Below, in pieces: positions 20,427 through 29,492 of a stretch of DNA of 64,000 nucleotides (its first letter is position 1; each line of letters opens with the position of its first letter). Origin of the DNA: Bemisia tabaci (Eukaryota; Arthropoda; Insecta; Hemiptera; Aleyrodidae); NCBI RefSeq assembly GCF_918797505.1, contig NC_092793.1, forward strand, positions 6,644,366 to 6,708,365, read 5' to 3'. The position numbers and the translations under genes were made by a program. The notes under the pieces were generated by a model. The model was not told where the DNA came from. It was given only the letters and a program-made list of their open reading frames with translations, and did not search any database.

Positions 20427-20544
20427 GTTGGTAAAAAGTCACTATGGAAATCTCTTGCGTTGACATTGAGTTATTTAAGAAAAAAAGAAAGAAAGAAAAA
20501 GAGAAAATCGGATCCATAGGAAGAAGAAATTCTTCCTCCACAAT

Positions 20545-20801
20545 CCGTATTTTCCTTCACGAAAGAACTGATTTAAAATTCAATGTTGCCAGATTTCCCC
20601 ACGTAAATTTTATTTTCGTCGGGAGAATCTTGGGAGTCCCTAACTGGACATTTCTCAGCTTCTTTTTCTGATCTCATGCAAAAATTAGAAACACTTTCAA
20701 CGAAAATTGCGCACATACATTATTGTAAAAAATTAATTTTTTTGAGTAAATTGCACAACCTTGGAATAGAAGTATACGCTTCTTCGTCCGGAAAACAACG
20801 T
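20545..20801. mobile_element. R-O element, copy 1 (diverged)
   Basis: CTTCACGAAAGAACTGATTT, CAATGTTGCCAGATTT and GGGAGAATCTTGGGA match R-O copies at 52924 and 53900. The right end CAACCTTGGAATAGAAGTAT then ACGCTTCTTCGTCCGGAAAA mirrors the left. Confidence 0.65.
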
Positions 20802-21073
20802 ATTGAACGATTTATCGGTAATTCGAACTACATCTCTGAAATATTGAAGGGAATGTCAAGAAGATCCACTTCCTACAGCACATATTCACCGAGATGGAAG
20901 GCTTCTCGGGGGGAGGGGGGGGGGGAAGGTCTTCACTTCCAACTTTTCTCTCCTTGTTTTTGGGAGTATTGAGCCCCCAAGCCCCCTCCCCCTCATTACC
21001 CACTACATACCTATGCCTTAGTGCTTTTTTCGTCTGACTTGTACATTTTATTCTGAGATGTGAATTATCTGTA
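20802..21073. other. No gene; G-rich tract
   Basis: Contains a purine/G-rich run near 20910-20930 and no supported exon or repeat ends. Confidence 0.3.
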
Positions 21074-21331
21074 CTGCCGTGCTAAGGAAAAACGCCTTAT
21101 GAACATTCGAGAGTTGCCAAATTGCCCCAGATTAAACATGTATTTTTGAGAACGATTATGAGTATTTTTCCTTTGAATTTTCAGACATTTTATAAGTAAA
21201 ATATTGCGAACAAAATTGTCTGCAAAAATGAAAGAAAAAAAATTCACGATTTTCCCAGTAAATTTAGGCTTTATTGAAGGCAATGTGGCAACATCTGAAG
21301 GCTCATACGGCGTTCTTCCTTAGCACGGCAG
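21074..21331. mobile_element. R-A element, copy 3, with perfect 4-bp TSD
   Basis: CTGCCGTGCTAAGGAAAAAC and the inverse TCTTCCTTAGCACGGCAG. Flanks TGTA at 21070-21073 and 21332-21335 are identical. The sequence 21332-21734 holds no other feature. Confidence 0.93.
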
Positions 21332-21734
21332 TGTAGTTGATCGCTTGATACAGCCAAGTCGCGTCGTTTGGCTGTTGACTGGAGTGACGCTAATTACAAG
21401 AAAGGAAGAGGTGTCAGGCGTAGTATAGTACGTGAAGGTAAATACGGAACAGTAGACTAGTAACACGCACAAGTTGCCAAAAGCGATTGTCTGAGGTGAG
21501 AGTTTACTAATAGCCAGTGCCGAACACGCTAGAAAATCAGACTGAGTTACACTTGCCAGAAGGTCATTTAGGTAGCCAACTCTGCCAAGTTCACGCGAAT
21601 GTCGATTGCGGACTGTAAAAAACGGGCTCGTGGGCCTATTTCCGACTGATTAAGTCCTCAGATGAGGATCGCTTTGAAGTGGGATTAAATGCTCGGTTCT
21701 TTTTTGTAAGAACTTTTCGTGAAAAAGTCTCACC

Positions 21735-22250
21735 GATCAAAGCGCTGGGTGCAGAAAGGGCATTTGTTGGTGGCGGTGTATCAGAATCATCATTGACGTG
21801 GTATTAAAATTGAAGCAAATCGACGGTATAAGTCGGCAATCCACACAACTCGGTTTGCGACGTCGCAGACTTCCTGTCATACTTTATTTTTTAAACGGAC
21901 AACTGCGGCAATTCTTTAAAACTGCCGTGATTTTTCTTCTCTGTGCCAAGAAAATTCTGCATAAACTTCAAGGAATGATGTCAATTTGTTCTCCTTTAAA
22001 AAAATAACGTAGAGGTGGACATTTTCAGACACCGCAAACGAGATATGCGATTGCGGACTCACGCCGTCGAGATGTATGGAATTCGATGAAACTTTTACTG
22101 AATTTTCTTTATAATTTTACAATGCAGAATCTGAACAGTTTCAGAAAATTCAACCACTAGTTTCCTCTCTAAAATAATAATCAGCAGTATGAACATTCCT
22201 AAACATCGCAACCAAGAAATGCCCTTTCTGCGTCCAACGCTTCTATTGAT
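21735..22250. mobile_element. R-MM inverted-repeat element with short ORF
   Basis: AAGCGCTGGGTGCAGAAAGG then GCATTTGTTGGT on the left is mirrored by ACCAAGAAATGCCCTTTCTG on the right. The interior (21855-21975) is shared with 45096-45205 (CTTCCTGTCATACTTTATTT). A 69-codon plus frame at 21798-22007 has no recognisable motif. Confidence 0.6.
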
Positions 22251-22388
22251 TACCGTTTTGTTAAGAAAAGCTGATGATTAATGAAAAAACTCCCGAGTGT
22301 CCACGACCATCGGTCTCGTTGGGGATTCCGTGCTTTCTGCAGGCAGCATTTTATAACGAAGTACCCTATTTTTCTTATTTTTTCCAGG

Positions 22389-22442
22389 AACTTGAACGAA
22401 AGGGTCGTTACAAATTTTTGCGTCGGATCGTCATCCCTTAAA
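22389..22442 (+). CDS. Weak candidate terminal exon
   Basis: A pyrimidine-rich acceptor (TTTCTTATTTTTTCCAG ending at about 22388) is followed by an open frame encoding ELERKGRYKFLRRIVIP and a TAA stop. The peptide is charged and natural-looking, but 18 codons prove little and no upstream partner exon was found. The sequence between 22443 and 22621 includes a CpG-rich patch (22540-22575). Confidence 0.2.
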
Positions 22443-22621
22443 AATACGACAACAAGTTCACAAGGGTCCATCATCCATCGAAGTGAATGTTCAAGCACGG
22501 TCAAGGTTCGTATCGTTGCGTGACGTCACTTGAGGATGGTCCCGGCGGGCGCGGCGCGCGCGCGGCTCCCATCTCGCCCATAACGCTTTATTAACGTCTA
22601 CGGAAGCGCCAAGGTTGGACG

Positions 22622-22876
22622 TTGCCATGCTAAGGAATAACGCCGTACGAACATTCGAGAGTTGCCAAATATCCTCCGATCAAACGTTCAATATCGAGGA
22701 GAGTTGTGAGGATTTTCTCTTGCCATTTTCGGATAGTTTAGATGTGATAGCGAATAAAATTCTGTAAAAAAAATTCAAAGAAATATATTGGCAGATTTCT
22801 CTGAAAATTCATGTTTTATCAAAGAAAATTAGACAACGTCCGAAGGCTTGTACGACGTTTTTCTATAGTACAGCAG
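22622..22876. mobile_element. R-A element, copy 4 (diverged)
   Basis: TTGCCATGCTAAGGAATAAC and a right end TATAGTACAGCAG retain R-A layout; no TSD remains. Confidence 0.8.
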
Positions 22877-22953
22877 AAGGAGGGATTCGCACACGAGAGA
22901 CATTCTGTCGAAGAAACTGCGATTGCATGCAATGACTATCGAGTCCTCCCATA

Positions 22954-23206
22954 CTGCCGTGCTAAGGAAAAAAGCCGTATGAACTTTCGCGAGTTGCCAA
23001 ATTTCCTCAAATAAAAGGTTTCTTTTAGAGGAGATTTATGAATATTTTCTCTTGAAATGGTCGGATAAGTTACATCTGATTGCGAGTCAAATTCTCTGAG
23101 AATTAAAAGAAAAAAAATTCACAGATTTCCCTAAAAATTCGCGTTCTATCAAAATAAATTTGGCAACATAGGGAAGTTGATACGGCATTCTTCCTCAGTA
23201 CGACAG
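22954..23206. mobile_element. R-A element, copy 5
   Basis: CTGCCGTGCTAAGGAAAAAA and the inverse TCTTCCTCAGTACGACAG; only 77 bp from copy 4, same orientation. Flanks CATA and TGTA do not match. Confidence 0.85.
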
Positions 23207-23616
23207 TGTACAGAAAAGTACAAAAAGGGCTTTGAGTACTCAGCACCGGTTTACACCACCACCGCACCAGCCGCGGAAGCGTTCCGACTTAGGATCAAGT
23301 ACAAATAAGGACAGGCGGACCACTTTCTTCGAAGGATATTCGAACTTCAGTTGGCTGATGCGTTCGGCAGTTTTGAATTCACTAAGAGGTGGGTCATGCC
23401 GTCATTGCAAGGTGGGGTCCTGCTTGGATCCATCTTTTTGGAAGTATGCGAATTTTATTGAAAATCCGAATTTTACGTCAAAAAATACCACCTGACACCA
23501 AGTTTTACAGAAATCGATCGAACAGGAGCCGGAATAGCGTGATAGGCCACATCCGTCATCTTGGATTTTCGAATTTTGTAAATTTGAGTTAAATTTTAAG
23601 TTACCCGTCAAAAAGT
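23207..23616. other. No supported gene
   Basis: Only short frames. AAATCGATCGAACAGGAGCC near 23512 recurs as AAATCGATTGACCAGGAGCC near 23868, so this motif flanks the R-C copy at 23617-23850. Confidence 0.3.
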
Positions 23617-23850
23617 GCCGGCCTGATTATTAAAATTGATTGACAAAGCGGTAGACAAAAAGGATATGGTGGGATCCTATCGGTAGAACGGGTGGTCGCA
23701 ATGGGTAAAGGACGTAGGTGATAGACTAACTAACGGCAGCTCACGAGAGACCCGATAGTTAGTCCATCATTTAAACCAATAGGATCGCTCTTTACTCCTT
23801 ATGTCTTCTTTTTCTATAGTTTTGTCTATAAATTTCAATAATCGGCCCGC
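23617..23850. mobile_element. R-C element, copy 4
   Basis: GCCGGCCTGATTATTAAAAT and the inverse ATTTCAATAATCGGCCCGC with the usual ATAGACAAA and CCTATCGG blocks. The interval 23851-24219 has no supported feature. Confidence 0.85.
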
Positions 23851-24219
23851 TGGTACACGTTCAACAAAAATCGATTGACCAGGAGCCGCACATACATGGT
23901 AGGATCAGTGGGACTCTACACAGTAGTAGACGGTGCCAGTCAATTTATTTGTACATTCGGCAGTGCGCCTTCAATTTCGTATGATACTGTGCAATACTTC
24001 TGTGGTGGAATAGTTGCTCAGAGCGCCTTCAAGAGTATCGCTTCGACTCGGTGGCAGAGGATCACGATTATCGCTGAGATTACACTCTAGCGCATGTGAT
24101 GTTGAACACTTTCTCATCGCGACAATACGGCAGAAAAAATTCTTACCTCAATTCGGGACGTTGCAAGTTTTGCACTGCCTATTTCGTCCATATGTATAGT
24201 ACACTATATCACCCCTGTC

Positions 24220-24764
24220 AATGGACCACTAGACAAGGTACGAACTTAAGCATTCTGATATATGTTCCTCAACCAGAATTTCACGAAGAACACGATTCTG
24301 ACATCGAAAATTACTGAAATCTACTCTTAATTTAGATATTAACGATTCTATTTTACATTGGTTACGGGAAATTCTAATTGCCTGGTCCCAAGAAACGCAA
24401 TACTCCAACGGAGTCAAATCGCTTACTACAACGGTTTTGGCAGGCTACTCAATCGAGCGTTGTTTCTTTACCACCCTTTGTTGTTCAAAAAGTAAACAAT
24501 TTGCTGTGGCTGAGCCGAAGTGTCAAGACTGAGGTTGCCATATCTTCGTGCATCGCAGAAACTGACGCACGGTAACGTGTAGAGTGCGATTTGACGCACG
24601 TAGACCATTGCGTTTTCATGAGCGGGAGGTTTGAATTCACGCTTTAGGAAACATTTAATGTCTTGCTCAGAATTTTATTTCAGTAATTTTTGTGACGCGA
24701 ATCGTGTTTTACACGAAATTTTGGTATCAGAATGCTTAACTTCGTGCCTCGTCTGGTGATCCAT
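24220..24764. mobile_element. R-L inverted-repeat element, copy 2
   Basis: AATGGACCACTAGACAAGGT on the left and CCTCGTCTGGTGATCCAT on the right. The body aligns with 7511-8054 (GCGATTTGACGCACGTAGA; GCGAATCGTG). Confidence 0.82.
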
Positions 24765-24773
24765 AATCCAAAT

Positions 24774-25315
24774 GGATCATATTCGATAGTGGTTCGATGT
24801 ATCGTTTGCTTCAAAACAATAGAAAGTAACTTCAAACAACAATTTTAAGGGTCTAAAATGGAAAAGCTGAAAATGAGAGGATTAAGTTGGAAAAGCTGAA
24901 AATGAGAACTTGAAGTTGAAAAAGCTTGAAATGAGAAAATTCCTGATAAATTCACTTTTCAATGGCATTTGGTACTCAAAAGAATAAAAAACCAACCACA
25001 AATAACCCGTTCCCTCTTCTTTCTCAATTGACTCTTGAGGCTATGCTTACATTTTGAACCGATCGATATCGACACAATGAGGGATCCTATCGGTGGAAGC
25101 GGGTGATGGCAATGGACATAGGAGGTAGGAAATGAACTAACTAACGGCAACCCACCGAGGACCCGACAGTTAGTCCATCATATTCTTCCTTGGTCTATAA
25201 GAACCAACCATGTCAACCAATAGGATCGCTCTATACTCCCTAGGTCTTCTTTGTCTATCGCTTTGTTTATCAAGTTCAATAATCGGCCAACTGTTTGATG
25301 TATCGAATACAATCC
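24774..25315. mobile_element. R-K element, copy 1, interrupted by an R-C remnant
   Basis: Reverse-complement match to 52368-52866: GATAGTGGTTCGATGTATCG, AACCCGTTCCCTC, GATCGATATCGACACAAT and the right end TTTGATGTATCGAATAC are shared. In this copy the right part is displaced by R-C sequence. Confidence 0.75.
25078..25291. mobile_element. R-C element, copy 5 (left end lost, inside R-K)
   Basis: GGGATCCTATCGGTGGAAGC through AAGTTCAATAATCGGCC is R-C without its left ~40 bp. Confidence 0.75.
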
Positions 25316-25658
25316 ATTACACGTGGACTGAAATTGACGCCGAGTTGCGTGATTGAACGGCTTATCCTGGGTGCTCCCAGGAGGTTGATGAAGCTCTGGG
25401 TGGGGGCGTTGGAGGTTGGATGTCGGAAGTGGGTCAGCGCGGTGGCTCTGGAGCGCAGGCGCAGGCGCCGTGCCGGCCCGGGCGGAAGCGCGGGATTTTT
25501 CAGCAGGATATTGGTCACTCGTACTCATTGTCGGACGCCATTCCTCGCGAGTCCAATGGAATCGCTTCCATTCCTCGCGCGACAACGCGAGCAACACTGT
25601 TGCCGCATCCAGAAAACCCTGACCGTCTGTGTAATGAGAATGTGAACTGTCACCTATT
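25316..25658 (-). other. GC-rich block with open frame, possible first coding exon
   Basis: A minus-strand ATG at about 25526 opens MSTSDQYPAEKSRASARAGT, then a Pro/Ala-rich stretch with no stop before the R-C repeat. GC and CpG are high. There is no canonical donor in the expected place, so it may be a promoter region. Low support. Confidence 0.22.
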
Positions 25659-25911
25659 CTGCCGTGCTAAGGAAGAATGCCGTTTAAACATTCGAGAGAT
25701 GCCAAATTTCCCCCGATAAAATGTTTATTTTCGAGGAACGCTATGAATATTTTGCCTTTGAATTTTCAGAAACTTTTGGTGAAACTGTGAACAAAATCAT
25801 CTGAAAAATTGAGAGGAAAATGCATATAAGTTTACCAGGAAATTCGTGTTTTAGCAAAGGAAATTTGGCAACGCCTGAATGTTCATACGGCGTTTTTCCT
25901 TGGCACGGCAG
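25659..25911. mobile_element. R-A element, copy 6, with perfect 4-bp TSD
   Basis: CTGCCGTGCTAAGGAAGAAT and the inverse TTTTTCCTTGGCACGGCAG; flanks TATT at 25655-25658 and 25912-25915. Just beyond, GTGAAACGTAGGTC (25925) is an isolated R-P end. Confidence 0.93.
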
Positions 25912-25987
25912 TATTCCCAATGCAAGTGAAACGTAGGTCTGTTTCTTGCCGAATCCTTTGGCCCAAACGCAGCATTTCATTAATAAC

Positions 25988-26410
25988 ACGCACCATTCCC
26001 ATGAACTTCAGGGCCCTTGCCCATTTTTAAGGGTGATACCCCTAAAATTTTTGAACGCCCAAAAGTAGTCCACTGGAAAAGAAAAACACATTGGATCTCG
26101 AGTCCAGACTCCTAAAAACATCGACAAGAAAAAATACTGTTGGTTCAATCGGATTTTTGCTTAAATCAAGAACCAAGCCTCTTAATTTGAGCGGATTTCC
26201 TTTTGATTTGAGCAAAAATCTGATTGAATCAAGAGTATTTTTTCTTGTCAATGTTTTCAAGAGTCTGGACTCTAGACCTAATGTGTTTTTTCCAGTGTTT
26301 TCTTTGACCAGGAAGCACATACCTACAAAATTCCAAATCTCTATCACGATTTGATCAAGAGTTACAGGGGTATTGCCTGCCACTGGTGGTGCGGGACTTT
26401 AATATCACCC
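25988..26410. mobile_element. R-JJ element, copy 2, carrying a nested R-G
   Basis: GGGCCCTTGCCCATTTTTAA then GGGTGATACCCCT and the end GGTGCGGGACTTTAATATCA match 515-939. The interior insertion here is R-G rather than R-A. Confidence 0.55.
26071..26297. mobile_element. R-G CACTA-like MITE, copy 3
   Basis: CACTGGAAAAGAAAAACACA and the inverse TGTGTTTTTTCCAGTG; flanks TC/TT match only at one base. Confidence 0.85.
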
Positions 26411-26619
26411 TGTACATGTATAACACGACCAGCGTGACACACATACCTTTCCCCCGGCAGAAGCCCCATTCCCTTTACTTTTCCTTATCAAACGCGAATT
26501 TCCTGACATTTTACGGTTTCCCCTTGGCTTGGACACCTCTTAGCTCTCTACCCGGCGAGTTGCTCAGGAAAATCAATCTATGGTGCACAGTTGTTAGGAG
26601 AGGATTGTAGCTCCATTGC

Positions 26620-26890
26620 ACACCGGGCCGCGGCTTCCAACGCAGCAACTGCGAGGCCGTGACATGCCGCAGAATGGAGCGGAGTAGAGCGGGGGGGCTC
26701 AAGTTTCCATGTTTGGAACAGCCGAGACGACGACCTGAGCCGGAGACAGGGATCCGCCGCCGCGTGCCGCGCCGTCGTGGACCGAATCCGCCTCCTCGTT
26801 CGTCTTGAGCGCGGATTCTCCAGTTTGACACCGATGCTCCATCATCGGTGAGATGGGGTCAGTACAATGTGTACGCCCGCTGATGGAAAA
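26620..26890 (-). other. GC-rich block with short protein-like frame
   Basis: On the minus strand an acceptor-like TTTTCCATCAG (about 26880) precedes a frame with ATGATGGAGCATCGG that reads MMEHRCQTGESALKTNEEAD and on to a stop 30 codons later. CpG-rich. It may be an exon or promoter of an unidentified gene; no consensus donor is present. From 26891 to 27476 nothing is supported. Confidence 0.22.
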
Positions 26891-27474
26891 TTTGCAGGAA
26901 AAATTTTTATCGCTTCATTTTTTTCCTGGTTAAGCATACGATAGTGAAACCATCATCAGACGCAAAATGCGATGTATATTTTCAGAAGCTCCGTCAGTTC
27001 GCAGACAGTAAGTTTATTTGTAACGCCAAATCACAAGGACATCGTCACAGGTGAGCAAAAGATGACATTAATAGGGGGAAGCTGAAACAACGACTTCAAA
27101 ACAACATGGGGAATTCACGCTCCACTGACGTACGAAAAGCGTCACAGATCAAGGATGCACGCGTAAATGATTGCGATTTTATGACTAGCCTGACTGAATT
27201 TCGACTGAAAATGCGCAAAATGTAGCTGACGTCAACGATCCGATTAGAGTAGCTCCAAACCAAAGCATCACAGACAGTAGCCGAATTTCCTCGAAATTAT
27301 AATTTATTAATTTTTCATAGGTATACTTCTTTACAGGAAACTACTTCTTCCTTCAATTATGAATATCCAATTCAGGATGTTTCTTTTTGGTATATTCACA
27401 ACGTATTTCCTGTACTTCGCAAGTAATATCCAAAAATTAAAATTAAAACTACGTTCTCACACTTCATTTTTGAA

Positions 27475-27476
<2 letters not shown>

Positions 27477-27519
<43 letters not shown>
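27477..27519. repeat. Poly-T run (43 bases)
   Basis: Uninterrupted T run; equals a poly-A on the minus strand and could be a retroposed tail, but no donor sequence is recognisable. Confidence 0.9.
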
Positions 27520-27525
<6 letters not shown>

Positions 27526-27727
27526 TGAGCTCTCGATTTGACACCACGATCAAGTAATGAGGGGATTAGATTTTGCATGATTAAGTCTGATAAACATTAT
27601 TTGATGTTACTTTTAATAAAAAATTCACACATCTTGCATAAAATATTCATGTTGAGTTTCTAAACCATCCATTTCTTCCACTGGGCTTCCAACATTCACT
27701 TCGATAGCACCAGAGGCCGCATTGGAT

Positions 27728-27733
27728 TTTATT
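27728..27733 (-). promoter_or_regulatory. Candidate poly(A) signal AATAAA
   Basis: AATAAA on the minus strand about 95 bases after the stop codon at 27828, in the right place to end the transcript of the exon at 27828-28009. Confidence 0.4.
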
Positions 27734-27827
27734 GGTTAGATTTCAGCAATATTTCATAGCTTCAATCAAAACGCGCATTGTTCGGCTGACGCTTATCTTT
27801 TAGCAGACATGTGATCAATAGAAGTCA

Positions 27828-28009
27828 TTATAGCCACGCCACAGCAAAGCAATATACATCGATTTTTTTCTCATTGGCAGCATTGAAAGAGGTTATACTA
27901 TTGTTGCTGTTTGGATCCGATTCGATATAATGGAGAATACCTATGGTAACGTCACCGCTAATAGCGATACCAATGCGACAATCGTCACGCAAAGCGGATA
28001 TCCGACTTC
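27828..28009 (-). CDS. Terminal exon of an unrecognised gene
   Basis: The minus-strand acceptor is strong (TTTGCTTTTATTTGTACAG at 28010). The exon takes two bases to finish a codon, then reads 59 codons to TAA (27830-27828), and an AATAAA lies ~95 bases further on. The peptide (SRISALRDDCRIGIAISG, then DVTIGILHYIES..., ending DVYCFAVAWL) has two cysteines, beta-prone hydrophobic runs and an Asn/Ser-rich middle. I do not recognise a family. Its entry phase fits the exit phase of the exon at 36245-36305, so the two may belong to one transcript with an 8.2-kb intron containing the tandem array. A chance phase match has odds of about one in three. Confidence 0.42.
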
Positions 28010-28334
28010 CTGTACAAATAAAAGCAAAAAGTTTCTGTGACATCGTTTTGGTTGAATCTTACGAGCGGATTTCTAGAGGAGGCTGACTACAAACAGAAGT
28101 TGAAAAACGCCTCGAAATCGACCAAATTTTAGCAAGAAAAGATACAAATTTCATGTGTAGAGGGTAAGAATGCCCCCCCCCCCCCCACCTAAAAATGGCG
28201 CTCCTGCAAAGAGCAGAGAAGGCAAAAAACAAACATCATTGATGGCGAATGACTTTTTTATAACAGCGGCAAAAACAAACTGAAGTTCTTGTGCCTTTAT
28301 AAATTGACGCATATGAGGTAGGTGAGTTTTATTT

Positions 28335-28586
28335 GCACCGCGATAGGTGGAAAAGAACAAAACCGCATCAGCTGTTGCCAAATTTAATTGAGCAATTTCA
28401 TGTTTTTACGGGGGTTCGGTTGTGCGAATTTATGTGCAAAAATCAGTGATTTTTTGCAAGGTAAGAGACAAATCCCTTAAAATTTGTAAAGGAATTCAAA
28501 CAAACGTTCTCTTGTAAAAAATTAAATTGCCCGGTTAAATTTGGCAAAATCTGATGCGGCTTGGTTCGTCCTGCTAAACGCGGTCA
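28335..28586. mobile_element. R-M element, copy 3
   Basis: GCACCGCGATAGGTGGAAAA and the inverse CCTGCTAAACGCGGTCAA; inner CCGCATCAGCTGTTGCCAAA mirrored by GGCAAAATCTGATGCGG. A C13 run lies just outside at 28176. Confidence 0.75.
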
Positions 28587-29467
28587 ATTTCTATCAATAC
28601 GACTTCGACTTCGTGGGAGGGAGAAGAGAGAAGAGACGGGGGAGGGGATTTGCTACTTCTGCATGATGAAGTTGGAATTTAATAACTAGTGAGCTAGTTT
28701 GGCAACGAAGTCCATAACTTACAACTTGGAGACACGCGGATGCTATCGACCAAGTACGGCGCTAGCTGGCTGATCCAATTTTCCCAGTTTAGACAAAATT
28801 TGTAACCTGTTCGCGTCTAGCTGTTGGTACCGACTTGAACGATTGGAAAAAGCTGCCGGCACGGCGCAGCTCAGCAAAAAGTTTCCTGTCTATAAGGATA
28901 GAGAAACTGTGAGACTCACCCAGCAGCGGTGCAGCTTTATCGGAATTCCATGTCGCTCATGATGACGTAATTAAGTATGTGGAATTCAGGAGAAAAAGTA
29001 AAGAGAATGCGTTACAAATAGAACTAATTCAGAAATAACAGACAAAAATCAAACGTGAAACACAAATTTCATGCTTTTAACACACACATGGACATTGGCT
29101 AGAATCAGCCCATAACTACGTTGACAGTTGCTTAATTCATTTTCACGTTTCATTTCTTAAAAATATATCTCAAAAACATAATAATTTAAATTTTTGTGTG
29201 TACATATCTTCAAAATCATGTCAGAGAATTATATACGGAAAGTTTTCAGACATTGAGTTTTACTAAACTTCTCTGTTCAAAAATAAAACGCGTTTAAGTA
29301 TAAGGACCATACGATTCAGAAACTAGAACCGGGTTCAATTTAGTACCGCAAAAAAGAGGAGAGTAGAACTAACAGGAAAATCACGTCAAAATTTTCTGCA
29401 ATTCTATTTAAAATCAATTCAGGAACAACCGATAAACATTACCAAAAAAACTCGTGGACATTTTTTC
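28587..29467. other. No supported gene
   Basis: AT-rich. A minus-strand CTGCTGG followed by GTGAGTCTC near 28915 resembles a donor, but no open frame with an acceptor accompanies it. Confidence 0.3.
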
Positions 29468-29492
29468 AAAAAAAAAAAAAAAAAAAAAAAAA
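29468..29492. repeat. Poly-A run directly before the tandem array
   Basis: About 25 A residues with no interruption, touching the first (most diverged) array unit. Confidence 0.9.

Noticed and set aside
21798..22007. 69-codon frame as a transposase fragment
   Set aside because: No catalytic residues or domain pattern recognisable; it lies inside the R-MM inverted repeat.
25925..25940. Second complete R-P element
   Set aside because: Only ~13 bp of one end matches; no opposite end in range.
27828..28009. Resemblance of RIGIAISGDVTIGI to nucleotide cyclase segments
   Set aside because: The match is short and lacks the other catalytic residues; treated as coincidence.
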